A stretch of DNA of 31,168 nt from an uncultured Gammaproteobacteria bacterium. Its GTDB lineage: Bacteria > Pseudomonadota > Gammaproteobacteria > Pseudomonadales > Azotimanducaceae_A. Position numbers and translations under genes: made by a program. The notes under the pieces were generated by a model. That model was not told where the DNA came from. It saw only the letters and a list, made by a program, of their open reading frames with translations, and did no database searches. Shown here in pieces: positions 15,308-23,537 of this stretch. Positions within the stretch are counted from its first letter, which is position 1, and each line of letters starts with the position of its first letter. Location of the stretch: positions 1-31,168 of the forward strand of contig CAJWZG010000006.1 in assembly GCA_913049565.1 (NCBI GenBank). The letters are read 5' to 3'.

Positions 15308-16426
15308 CTAGAAACCCAGCAGCGTCGCGTAGCGATCTCGGTGCATGGCCTGATTGCCATAGGTTGTTTCCAGCACTCGTGCGCGCTTGAGATACAAACC
15401 GGCGTCGAATTCATCGGTCATGCCAATGCCACCGTGGACTTGAATCAGCTGATTCGACATATCAAAGAGGAATTCACCCGTCTTCGCCTTCGATAAAGCA
15501 CTCATTGCAGCCTCGTCATCAGCACCTTGGTCGATGGCGATGACACCGGCTTCGGCACAAGAGCGAGCCATTTCCTGCGCCGAGTACAGCTCCGCTGCGC
15601 GGTGACCGAGCGCCTGAAAGGAACCGATCACCTTGCCAAACTGCTTGCGGGTTTTCAGATAATCAAGCGTCATCTCGAAGCTATAGCAGCCTACCCCGAG
15701 CATCTCCATGGCAACACCTGCGCAAGCGCGGTCTAGTACTGTGTTGTAGAGACTGTCGCCAGACAGCGCCCCAAGGTGGGCATCTGCTGCCACAGCCACA
15801 TTGGTCAGTGAGAGCCGAGCGTAGTCCCGGGAGTCGATGGTTTGCATGGGCTGTCGCGTCACGCCAGCACTGTCAGCTGGCACCAGGAACAGCTGCACGC
15901 TGCCATCGGCAGTGCTCGCGGCAACAATCAGCGATGTAGCGCTCATGCCTTCCAAAACGAAGGTCTTCGCGCCATTCAGCGTATAGCCGCCGTTTGCTGT
16001 GGTCGCCGTGCAAGCCATGCTACCGCGGTGGTGCCGGGACTCTTCATCAACCGCCAGCGTCAGAATTTCACTGCCGTCGACTATCTTGGGCAACCAGTGC
16101 TGCTTCTGGGCATCGCTGCCTCCCAGGTTGATCGCCGTTGCGCCAACATAGGCCGAAGCAAACAGTGGCGAGGCGCAAAGCTGGCGACCCAATTGCTCAA
16201 GGATAAGACCAAAGGTCAGATACCCAAGGTCAGAACCGCCGTAGTTTTCTCCGACTAAGATACCCGTCCAACCCATATCCACCATGGCGGACCAAGCTTC
16301 AGGGTCAAAGCCACCGTCACTGTTACTGTTGCGGAACTCGCGGAATTTCTGCACCGGTAACTGGGTTTCAACCCAAGAACTGGCCTGATCCTTAAGAATC
16401 GATTGTTCTTCCGTTAACGCTGCCAT
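15308..16426 (-). CDS. Acyl-CoA dehydrogenase, likely non-catalytic partner subunit
   Basis: The 372-residue protein has the acyl-CoA dehydrogenase fold: an N-terminal helical domain with MVDMGWTGILVGENYGGS, a beta domain with NGAKTFVLEG, and a C-terminal domain with YLKTRKQFGKVIGSFQALGHRAAEL and QVHGGIGMTDEF for FAD. It catalyses, or supports, alpha-beta dehydrogenation of acyl-CoA. Both known positions for the catalytic base lack Glu: the YEGT site reads YGNQ (356-359), and the alternative helix-G site has Asp232. It starts 3 bases after the upstream dehydrogenase gene ends. This matches the alpha2-beta2 enzymes known from steroid side-chain degradation, where one subunit lacks the base. 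Pairing is inference. Confidence 0.9.
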   Translation of the reverse strand: MAALTEEQSILKDQASSWVETQLPVQKFREFRNSNSDGGFDPEAWSAMVDMGWTGILVGENYGGSDLGYLTFGLILEQLGRQLCASPLFASAYVGATAINLGGSDAQKQHWLPKIVDGSEILTLAVDEESRHHRGSMACTATTANGGYTLNGAKTFVLEGMSATSLIVAASTADGSVQLFLVPADSAGVTRQPMQTIDSRDYARLSLTNVAVAADAHLGALSGDSLYNTVLDRACAGVAMEMLGVGCYSFEMTLDYLKTRKQFGKVIGSFQALGHRAAELYSAQEMARSCAEAGVIAIDQGADDEAAMSALSKAKTGEFLFDMSNQLIQVHGGIGMTDEFDAGLYLKRARVLETTYGNQAMHRDRYATLLGF

Positions 16427-16429
16427 GAC

Positions 16430-17659
16430 TTATCCTTTTTGCGTGGTTTCGGGCAGACCCAAAACGTTCTTCGAAATGATGTTGTTCTGCACTTCGTAAG
16501 AGCCGCCATAGATGGACATGGCCTTGCCTGACAACCACTCACGCACGATGCCTAACTCGTCTTCGGCGAAGTCATCACCAGACCAGCCAATACCCTGACT
16601 GCCCATGATTTCCAGCGCGAGTTCGGCCTTACCTTGGGCCACACGTGTATTGGAATTTTTCAAAATAGACGCAGCCGCACTGACTTCTACCCGACCCGCC
16701 GCTTCGTCGGTAATCCGCTGGGCGGTAAGCCGATGCGCGGTGGCGTCCATGTAGTTACGGACCAGGCGCTGGCGCAGATCACGATCTGCCAGCGCACCGC
16801 TGTCGTCCACGCCAACAAAACGTTGAGCTTTGACATGCAGAGGTTCCGCGTCGACCATGCTTACTCCGCGTCCACCGGTTTGGCTTTGGCGCTCGTGCTG
16901 GAGTAGACGCTTGACCACACTCCAGCCGTCATTGAGATTGCCGAGTAAATCGCCCTTCTCTGCCCGAGCATTGGTGAAGTAGGTTTCGCAAAATGGTGAA
17001 ACACCAGAAATAAGACGGATGGGTCGAGTTTCAACCCCATCCTGCTGCATGGGCAGCATGACAAAGCTGATACCGTCCCGCTTACCTGCGTCAGAATCGG
17101 TGCGCACCAGTGCGCCACACCATTGTGAAATATGTGCCCCGGAGGTCCAGACTTTTTGGCCGTTCAAGGCAAAGTAATCGCCTTGGTCTTCGGCCTTAGT
17201 CGACAACGACGCCAAATCTGATCCAGCGTTAGGCTCAGACAGACCAAGACACCAGCGAATTTCGCCGCTGGCAATGCCCTTCAGGTGACGGGCTTTTTGC
17301 TCGTCGGTACCGTATTCCAGCAGCGTCGGACCCACCATGGTGACACCCATGCCGGTCATATGAGGAATTGGGTTGTAGGCACCTGCTTCGTGAATCTCTT
17401 CGCCAATAATGTCTGCCTCACGATCACTTAGCCCAGCACCACCAAATTCTGCTGGCCATGTCGGTGCACCCCAGCCTTTTTCGGCAAGGCGCTGACGCCA
17501 AGTTTCCATACCTGCTTTGACATCGTCCGAGGCTTTGGCACCGCTTTCGCCGCCTGCCAGGCCGGCCAAGTCGACCCCCGCCAAACTAGTGGGGAAGTTG
17601 GCGATTACCCAGCCTTTAACATCCTCGCGGAAACTTTGCAGTTGACTCGCGTTTTCCAT
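16430..17659 (-). CDS. Acyl-CoA dehydrogenase, likely catalytic subunit of the pair
   Basis: The 409-residue protein has the acyl-CoA dehydrogenase domains: WGAPTWPAEFGGAG, WCLGLSEPNAGSDLAS for FAD and substrate, NGQKVWTSGAH, and the C-terminal ALEIMGSQGIGW. The MCAD-type catalytic Glu is Gly385 (YGGS), but a Glu is present at the isovaleryl-CoA dehydrogenase-type position, E256 in LLQHERQ, so this subunit probably supplies the base. The gene lies between a thiolase and the partner dehydrogenase, all on the minus strand with short gaps, so they form one operon. Substrates of such pairs include steroid or branched side-chain CoA thioesters, but a specific substrate cannot be read here. Confidence 0.92.
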   Translation of the reverse strand: MENASQLQSFREDVKGWVIANFPTSLAGVDLAGLAGGESGAKASDDVKAGMETWRQRLAEKGWGAPTWPAEFGGAGLSDREADIIGEEIHEAGAYNPIPHMTGMGVTMVGPTLLEYGTDEQKARHLKGIASGEIRWCLGLSEPNAGSDLASLSTKAEDQGDYFALNGQKVWTSGAHISQWCGALVRTDSDAGKRDGISFVMLPMQQDGVETRPIRLISGVSPFCETYFTNARAEKGDLLGNLNDGWSVVKRLLQHERQSQTGGRGVSMVDAEPLHVKAQRFVGVDDSGALADRDLRQRLVRNYMDATAHRLTAQRITDEAAGRVEVSAAASILKNSNTRVAQGKAELALEIMGSQGIGWSGDDFAEDELGIVREWLSGKAMSIYGGSYEVQNNIISKNVLGLPETTQKG

Positions 17660-17687
17660 TGTTGAGTTCCTTAGTTAAAAATAATTC

Positions 17688-18917
17688 TTAGATGCGCTCG
17701 ATTATGATCGCAGGAGCCATGCCGCCTGCTGCGCACATGGTAATCAAGGCCGTAGATTGCCCACGGCGCTCTAGTTCATCGAGTGCCGTGCCAATCAGCA
17801 TTGAGCCGGTAGCACCGATGGGGTGACCCAGTGCGATAGCGCCGCCGTTGACATTGACCTTGGCGTGGTCGACGTTGAGATCGCGCATAAACTTCATCGG
17901 CACTACGGCAAAGGCTTCGTTAATTTCGAACAGATCTATGTCGTCCAGAGTCATGCCAGCCTTGGCCAGCACTTTTTTCGCAGCATCTACAGGCGCGTTC
18001 AAAATGTATTCCGGCGAGTGGCCCATGTTGGCCATGGCAACGATGCGTGCTCTGGGCTTCAAATCCTGTTGCTTGGCGTAATCTGGGGACGCCATTACCA
18101 GCGCGCCTGCGCCATCTACCACACCGGATGAACTACCGGCGTGGTGACGGTGATCGACTTCCAATCCGGGCCAACGCTGGGCGACCATCTCGCGGAAGGT
18201 ATGACCTGAATCAAAAAACGGCAGATCCATCATGCCTTCAAAGGCTGGCTGCAAATTGGCCAGCGACTCCGCCGTAGTTTGCGGGCGCGGGTATTCTTCG
18301 GCATCAAGCGCCAGCGTGCCGTCTGGGTTGTGTACTGGCACTAGGGATTTGTCGAAAGCCCCGTCGGCCATTGCTTGCCCGGCGCGCTGTTGGCTTGTTA
18401 GCGAAAAGGCGTCTAAGTCCGCGCGGCTGAAGTTTTCTTCGGTCGCAATTATATCCGCAGCGATGCCTACGTTTAGCTGCGGGTACTGACGCCGCAGGTC
18501 TAAATTGCCCGCGTCTAGCGGCGACGGCGGCGCCTCACTGCGGGTGTAGGACATCATCTCTACTCCGCCAGCGACGATTAAATCTTCCATACCCGACATG
18601 ATGTTGGCGGCGGCCAAGTTCACCGCAGTGATGCCACCACCACAGAAACGGTCAAGGGTGAAGCCGGAAGCCTTGGTGGAGAAACCGGCGTCGAGGGCCG
18701 CCATGCGGCCTACGCAGGAGCCTTGTTTTTGAAATTGGGTACTGCACGACATAATGACATCGTCGATCTCGCTGGTGTTAAGTGCGTTGCGCTCTGCCAA
18801 CGACTTTAGAACCGTGGACAACAGCTTTTGTGGGTGAACTTCCCACAGTGCGCCCTTACCCTGTTTGCCAACGCCACGCGGGGTGCGGGCTGCGTCAATG
18901 ATCCATGCTTCGCTCAT
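17688..18917 (-). CDS. Thiolase (acetyl-CoA C-acyltransferase)
   Basis: The 409-residue protein is a degradative or condensing thiolase that transfers acyl groups to CoA. The nucleophile is C92 in DRFCGGGITAV, the conserved His is H365 in NGGAIALGHPIGATG, and the second Cys is C395 in TMCAAGGMAPA, so the active site is complete. A loop segment EMMSYTRSEAPPS and the acidic tail of domain 1 have normal thiolase length. It is the first gene of the operon with the two acyl-CoA dehydrogenases, completing the beta-oxidation set with the convergent SDR; a hydratase gene is not in the window. The gene divergent from it encodes a PilD-like protein. Confidence 0.95.
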   Translation of the reverse strand: MSEAWIIDAARTPRGVGKQGKGALWEVHPQKLLSTVLKSLAERNALNTSEIDDVIMSCSTQFQKQGSCVGRMAALDAGFSTKASGFTLDRFCGGGITAVNLAAANIMSGMEDLIVAGGVEMMSYTRSEAPPSPLDAGNLDLRRQYPQLNVGIAADIIATEENFSRADLDAFSLTSQQRAGQAMADGAFDKSLVPVHNPDGTLALDAEEYPRPQTTAESLANLQPAFEGMMDLPFFDSGHTFREMVAQRWPGLEVDHRHHAGSSSGVVDGAGALVMASPDYAKQQDLKPRARIVAMANMGHSPEYILNAPVDAAKKVLAKAGMTLDDIDLFEINEAFAVVPMKFMRDLNVDHAKVNVNGGAIALGHPIGATGSMLIGTALDELERRGQSTALITMCAAGGMAPAIIIERI

Positions 18918-19098
18918 CTGGTCCTCTCCTTCTGAAGTCGAGCTCAGATTCTGCGGGATAGATGCAACCGAGTCACCTGTTGAACTATGGACGAGTTTCG
19001 GGTTAGGCGGACAAAGCCTCGCCTACCGCCATACTGCAGGTCGAGGCTTAGGGCGAAATTCGTTACCTTGGGCAGGTCTGCAATGTCGAGAGCCTTCA

Positions 19099-19983
19099 GT
19101 GCTTGCATCCCTACTTCCCATCGCCCTGCTCTTCGTCCTCGGTTGCTGTGTTGGCAGCTTTATCAATGTGGTTGTCCATCGACTTCCCTTGGTGGACGCG
19201 CCGACATCCAACAGCAACCGTTGGAACCTTGCATGGCCTCCATCCCAGTGTCCGCAATGCCAGACACCTATTCGTCCGTGGCACAACATACCCATGCTCA
19301 GCTACCTCATGCTGGCTGGCCGTTCGGCCTGCTGCCAACAACCCATTGGCCGCCACTATTTTGTCGTAGAAGGCCTATGCGGTGTCATGACAGCCCTGAT
19401 TGGCCTAGTGCTCATAGTTAACCCAGCGCAACAAGCACTAACCGGGCTGCTACCTACCGTGGGCACACTTATACCCTTGATCTGGGGACTGGCCTTGCAC
19501 TGGTGCTTACTAACGCTGGCTGCCATGCTTTTGCGGCACCCTCAGCACACTGCAGTAGTTTGGCAGTGCCTGCTTTGGCTGGGGCTACTGGGCAATCTTA
19601 ACGGTGCGTTCATTCCTCTTGCTGACGCCGTTGTCGCTGTCGCATCGGTTTACGGGTTGGGGTTTTTGCTGACAACACTCGTGAACTGGCTCTTACACAA
19701 CGGATCTAACAGCAGGCTGGAATTCTTTAACGACCCACTGTTGCTGGCAACCGCCGCCGCACTGGCCTGGTTTGGTAGCGACTTATGGTGGCTGCCAAAT
19801 CTCTATGTTGCCGCGACCCTTGCCGCTGCGGTCGCCGAGTCTGGTGCCCTGCGGCCCAGCGCAATCAGGCCGGCAAGCGTGCGGAGCTTGACGACACGAA
19901 GTATTGTGGGCGGCAGCCAAGGGGCAACTATCGCCCTATTGACTGCTCTTTGGTGGCTGGGTGGAGAACTCCTTCCCGTCTAG
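19099..19983 (+). CDS. PilD-like prepilin peptidase homologue with degenerate active sites
   Basis: The start is best placed at GTG 19099, preceded by GAGAG, giving 294 residues, the normal PilD length; the open frame to 18865 overlaps the thiolase gene. The N-terminus LFVLGCCVGSFINVVVHRLP and QCPQCQTPIRPWHNIPMLSYL match the PilD methyltransferase/zinc region. Several later membrane helices follow, including WLGLLGNLNGAFIPLADAV, as in PilD. Zinc cysteines C51 and C54 remain, but the second pair is S76 and C79. Of the two catalytic Asp motifs, the first (usually D-x-D-x7-PD) is lost, and the second (G-x-GD) reads FFND with only D212. It is unlikely to cleave prepilins. No pilus genes are near. 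Confidence 0.82.
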   Translation: MLASLLPIALLFVLGCCVGSFINVVVHRLPLVDAPTSNSNRWNLAWPPSQCPQCQTPIRPWHNIPMLSYLMLAGRSACCQQPIGRHYFVVEGLCGVMTALIGLVLIVNPAQQALTGLLPTVGTLIPLIWGLALHWCLLTLAAMLLRHPQHTAVVWQCLLWLGLLGNLNGAFIPLADAVVAVASVYGLGFLLTTLVNWLLHNGSNSRLEFFNDPLLLATAAALAWFGSDLWWLPNLYVAATLAAAVAESGALRPSAIRPASVRSLTTRSIVGGSQGATIALLTALWWLGGELLPV

Positions 19984-20427
19984 TACTGAGCACTGGCCGC
20001 TGGCCTCAGTCTGCGCCGTACCCTCAGCCGCGGCCTGCTCAACCTCGTAGAGCAAGCCATGCCGATAGATTTTTACTGCAAACGCATCCAGCTCTATGCC
20101 CGTTGAGCTACCTTCGTCCTGCGCAGACGGGTCAAAGAACAAATACAGCCTATCTGTCGTCATGCGCATTGTGGCACTACGCTGGGTTGTAATAGTGCCG
20201 CCAAAACCGCCGACAAACTCGCCGATACCCTGTTCGAGGTCCAACCGATACATGTGTTGCCAGCGTTGCTCATCCGCCATAGCGACGCATATCAGGTGCT
20301 CTGTGAACTGGGGCGTTGCCGCCACTGAAGTGCCTGCGGCCTTGCTGTCGCAGCCAGCCACACCGAGATAGAAGATCGCAACAGCTGCTCGCACAATCAG
20401 ATTGTTTCCAGCATGCGCATGCTTCAC
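19936..20427 (-). CDS. Predicted lipoprotein of unknown function
   Basis: The 163-residue protein has an export signal with LGVAGC, a good lipobox with Cys26, so it is probably an outer- or inner-membrane lipoprotein. The mature part has an HLICVAMADEQRW segment and alternating hydrophobic strands (DRLYLFFDPS, AVKIYRHGLLYEV), with a disordered Ala/Glu-rich tail. I do not recognise a family. Its last 48 bases overlap the end of the convergent PilD-like gene on the other strand. It is divergent from the membrane cyclase gene at 20566. Confidence 0.72.
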   Translation of the reverse strand: MKHAHAGNNLIVRAAVAIFYLGVAGCDSKAAGTSVAATPQFTEHLICVAMADEQRWQHMYRLDLEQGIGEFVGGFGGTITTQRSATMRMTTDRLYLFFDPSAQDEGSSTGIELDAFAVKIYRHGLLYEVEQAAAEGTAQTEASGQCSVLDGKEFSTQPPKSSQ

Positions 20428-20565
20428 GACACCAAAGTATTACCGTTCAGCCAGTTTTTCATACCGCCCATCTTCCGTTTGAAGTGAATAACAACCATAA
20501 GTTAACAAACTCTAATAGTCCGATCATGGACGCAAACTACTATCTTCACCTGCTGGACAGTCGCC

Positions 20566-22731
20566 ATGCCCAAATTTAAGCTGGCATCCAAAACCGCTAT
20601 ATTCCTACTGGCCATGTGTTTGAGTACCAGTCTTGCGGTCGGTTGGATGAGTTATCTAAGCAGCAAGAACACCCTAGAACCGCAGACCTTGAATAATCTG
20701 ACGGCTATCCAAGCGGCGAAAACTGCTGAAATTGAGCGTTACTTCGAACAGATAGCTCACCAAATACAAACGCTTTCAGAAAACCCCACGACTATCGCAG
20801 CGTTGAAGGAATTTGCACAAGCCTACAGCGCTCTGCAACAGGGCAGCGATGCCGCTGCTTTAAATGCCTCTGCTTTAACAGCGCCCAACAGCCCCATTGA
20901 CCGTTTCTATCGAGAAATATTTCTACCCGAGCTGAGTCAGGCAATGAATGCTAGTACTACTGTCACCGCTCTTGGTCAGTTGGACATCGCTGCCCTAATG
21001 CCTCGGGATCCAGCAGCTTCCTACTTGCAGCACCACTATATTGCCGCCAACGCCAATGCTGCTGGCGAAAAACATTTGCTGGCTCGTGCGATCAACGACA
21101 ACAGCGGTTACGCCAACACCCACGCCGACTACCATCCAACTTTTCGCAGCTTTCTAGAAAAATTCAGTTACTACGATATCTTTTTGGTGGATAGCCAAAA
21201 CGGTGACATTGTTTACTCAGTTTCCAAGGAGACCGACTTCGGCACCAGCTTGAAAACTGGTCCTTATCGCAACAGTAATCTTGCCAAAGCCTTCCAGCTC
21301 GCGAACCAACCGGACCTGCCTAGCGATACTTTCTTTGTTGATTTTGAACCCTATCTACCGTCGTTCAACGCGCCAGCTGCCTTTATCGCCAGCCCAATTT
21401 ATACAGACGGCCAACAGCTCGGGGTACTGATTTTTCAGATACCTGTGAATCGCATCAATGACGTAATGACCGGCGGTGAACAGTGGTCTGAGCAAGGTTT
21501 AGGCGAGTCCGGTGAAACTTATCTCGTCGGACCGGATTTCACCATACGCAGTGCCTCACGGTTTTTTAGCGAAAACCCTGAGGGCTATTTAAAATCCCTG
21601 GAAGGCCTTGGATATCCGGCACAAAAACTGGCTCAACTTCGCCGCTACAAAACCTCGATTCTCAATCAAAACGTGAACACAGATGCGGCACTCTATGCCT
21701 TAGCTGGCGAGCGAGGCACGCGCATTATCGAAGACTATCGCAAAGTCGCCGTGCTTAGCTCATACGGACCTCTAGATTTCGGCGAAGCGCGCTGGGCTGT
21801 TATCGCTGAATTGGATACAAAAGAGGCCTTTACCCCTGTGCGCGCTCTGCAGCAAGTTATTTCAATTTGGGCGATAGCGATTTCTCTAGTGGTTGTGGCT
21901 TTAGGAATATGGGCAGCGCGGACCATCACACAACCCATCGTAGCCCTGACCGACGCTGCCAAGGTTGTAGGCAGCGGCGATATCATAGAACCCTTGCAAC
22001 GCCAGTCCGACGATGAGATCGGTGAGCTAACCACCGAATTCAACCAGATGGTCAGCGATCTGCATGAGCAACAAATCACTATCGACCAGCAGACCGCGGA
22101 AAACCACCAGCTGCTATTGAATGTGCTTCTAGAGCCCATTGCCATTCGTCTTAAAAATGGCGAGGTTAATATCGCCGATGCCTTCCCCAGCGTCAGCGTA
22201 CTATTCACCGATATTGTCGGCTTTACAGAAATGTCCCGAGCGGTGCCGCCGATTACGATTCTACGCATGCTCGATGATTTGTTTGGCGCCTTTGACCAAG
22301 CCGCGTTGGATTTAGGGGTGGAGAAAATAAAAACCATTGGCGACTCTTACATGGCGGTATGTGGCTTGCCCTACCCCAATGAAGCCCATGCAGACCAAAT
22401 TGCCAAACTGTCGCTGGCGATCTTAGATTGTTTGAAATTTTTCAACGAACAAAACGGTACACGTTTAAAAATGCGTCTCGGCGCCCACAGCGGCGCGGTG
22501 GTTGCAGGGGTCGTGGGGACCAGTAAATTTTCCTACGACCTGTGGGGCGACACAGTCAACATGGCAAGCCGCATGGAATCTACGAGCTTGCCGGATAGAA
22601 TTCAGGTGTCTGACGCATTTCGCGAAAACTTGAGAGAACCCTATGATCTGGAGTTTCGCGGCGAGCTGCAGATCAAGGGTGCGGGCCTGGTTACCACTTA
22701 TTTTTTAAGCACAGAGTCGCAAAATGGTTAA
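20566..22731 (+). CDS. Membrane-bound adenylate cyclase with sensor domain and HAMP
   Basis: The 721-residue protein has a first membrane segment (about 8-28), a large periplasmic sensor region to about 425, probably Cache-like (YDIFLVDSQNGDIVYSVSK resembles that fold), a second membrane segment (about 430-452), a HAMP domain to about 505, a coiled linker, and a class III cyclase domain from about 540. The cyclase has D549 in FTDIVGF and D593 in IGDSYM for metals, K589 and D658 for adenine, and DTVNMASR for the transition state. All residues expected of an adenylate cyclase are present. It should couple an extracytoplasmic signal to cAMP. The gene appears to be monocistronic, and the start follows a short intergenic region shared with the lipoprotein gene. 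Confidence 0.94.
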   Translation: MPKFKLASKTAIFLLAMCLSTSLAVGWMSYLSSKNTLEPQTLNNLTAIQAAKTAEIERYFEQIAHQIQTLSENPTTIAALKEFAQAYSALQQGSDAAALNASALTAPNSPIDRFYREIFLPELSQAMNASTTVTALGQLDIAALMPRDPAASYLQHHYIAANANAAGEKHLLARAINDNSGYANTHADYHPTFRSFLEKFSYYDIFLVDSQNGDIVYSVSKETDFGTSLKTGPYRNSNLAKAFQLANQPDLPSDTFFVDFEPYLPSFNAPAAFIASPIYTDGQQLGVLIFQIPVNRINDVMTGGEQWSEQGLGESGETYLVGPDFTIRSASRFFSENPEGYLKSLEGLGYPAQKLAQLRRYKTSILNQNVNTDAALYALAGERGTRIIEDYRKVAVLSSYGPLDFGEARWAVIAELDTKEAFTPVRALQQVISIWAIAISLVVVALGIWAARTITQPIVALTDAAKVVGSGDIIEPLQRQSDDEIGELTTEFNQMVSDLHEQQITIDQQTAENHQLLLNVLLEPIAIRLKNGEVNIADAFPSVSVLFTDIVGFTEMSRAVPPITILRMLDDLFGAFDQAALDLGVEKIKTIGDSYMAVCGLPYPNEAHADQIAKLSLAILDCLKFFNEQNGTRLKMRLGAHSGAVVAGVVGTSKFSYDLWGDTVNMASRMESTSLPDRIQVSDAFRENLREPYDLEFRGELQIKGAGLVTTYFLSTESQNG

Positions 22732-22769
22732 GCGATCTAGGCATTTAAGGGAAAGGTTAAATCGCTGGA

Positions 22770-23477
22770 CTAGAGCGCAAGATTGTCGCCATCAAAATTG
22801 ATAAAGCAACCGCTACGTGACATATCCAGTTCGGCGAAGCGCTGAGTCAGGGCTTGGGCACTTTGTTCGGTAGACAGATGCGCACTTGGGCCACCCATAT
22901 CAGTTCTTACCCAGCCGGGATGATAGGCGGCAACCGCGATGCCCAGGGCAGCAAGCTCGTGACTGAGAGTAACCATAATGTTGTTCACCCCGGCCTTTGA
23001 CGCTCGATAGGCATAGGCATTGGCGGCCTCATGCTGCTGGCTGCCCATATGCGAGGAGACAATTGCTACCGCCGCCTTCGGGCTGCCTTGTAGATGCTGC
23101 CAAAAGGCTTTAACGGTAAAAAACGGTCCCGCGATATTGGTCTGCAACACGGCGGCAAACGCTGTCATCGACTCAGCGTCGAGCGCATTCTCATTACTCC
23201 CCAAACCGCCATAACCGTTCAGCACCCCAGCGTTGCAAACAAGTAGGTCAATGGGACTATGGACACTAGTAGCTGCTTGGGCTAAGGAATCGGCATCGTC
23301 TACGTCTAGCGGCAACAGTGTGACATTGCCGCAAGCCGCCGCCATGGCCTGCAGTTCTGCGGCGGCTGTGGGTGCCCGACAGCCGGCATAGACATGTTCT
23401 GCATCAGCAGCCAATGTTTGCACTAGGGCCAGACCGACCCCACGATTGGCGCCCGTTATCAGTACTCGTTTTGTCAT
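22770..23477 (-). CDS. SDR-family oxidoreductase
   Basis: The 235-residue protein has TGANRGVGLAL (8-18), CNAG (81-84), catalytic Ser in VSSHMG (S142), and Y157 and K161 in YRASK, so it is a classical short-chain dehydrogenase, probably NADP-dependent given Arg in the glycine motif and CRA at the end of the second strand. It resembles carbonyl-reductase or C-factor-like SDRs that follow MSxTKRVLITGANRG openings. The substrate is unknown. It lies 60 bases downstream of the GMC oxidoreductase in the same direction, so the two may share a transcript and act on related alcohol or carbonyl compounds. Confidence 0.92.
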   Translation of the reverse strand: MTKRVLITGANRGVGLALVQTLAADAEHVYAGCRAPTAAAELQAMAAACGNVTLLPLDVDDADSLAQAATSVHSPIDLLVCNAGVLNGYGGLGSNENALDAESMTAFAAVLQTNIAGPFFTVKAFWQHLQGSPKAAVAIVSSHMGSQQHEAANAYAYRASKAGVNNIMVTLSHELAALGIAVAAYHPGWVRTDMGGPSAHLSTEQSAQALTQRFAELDMSRSGCFINFDGDNLAL

Positions 23478-23537
23478 TTTGTTACTCGCTGGTTCTTATG
23501 CTGGCTTTGAATATCGAGTTTCTTGGGTAGCGGCAAA

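Noticed and set aside
21735..22337. 200-codon minus-strand frame inside the membrane cyclase gene
   Set aside because: It is a shadow of the cyclase catalytic region, rich in Ser/Arg/Thr, with no family resemblance.
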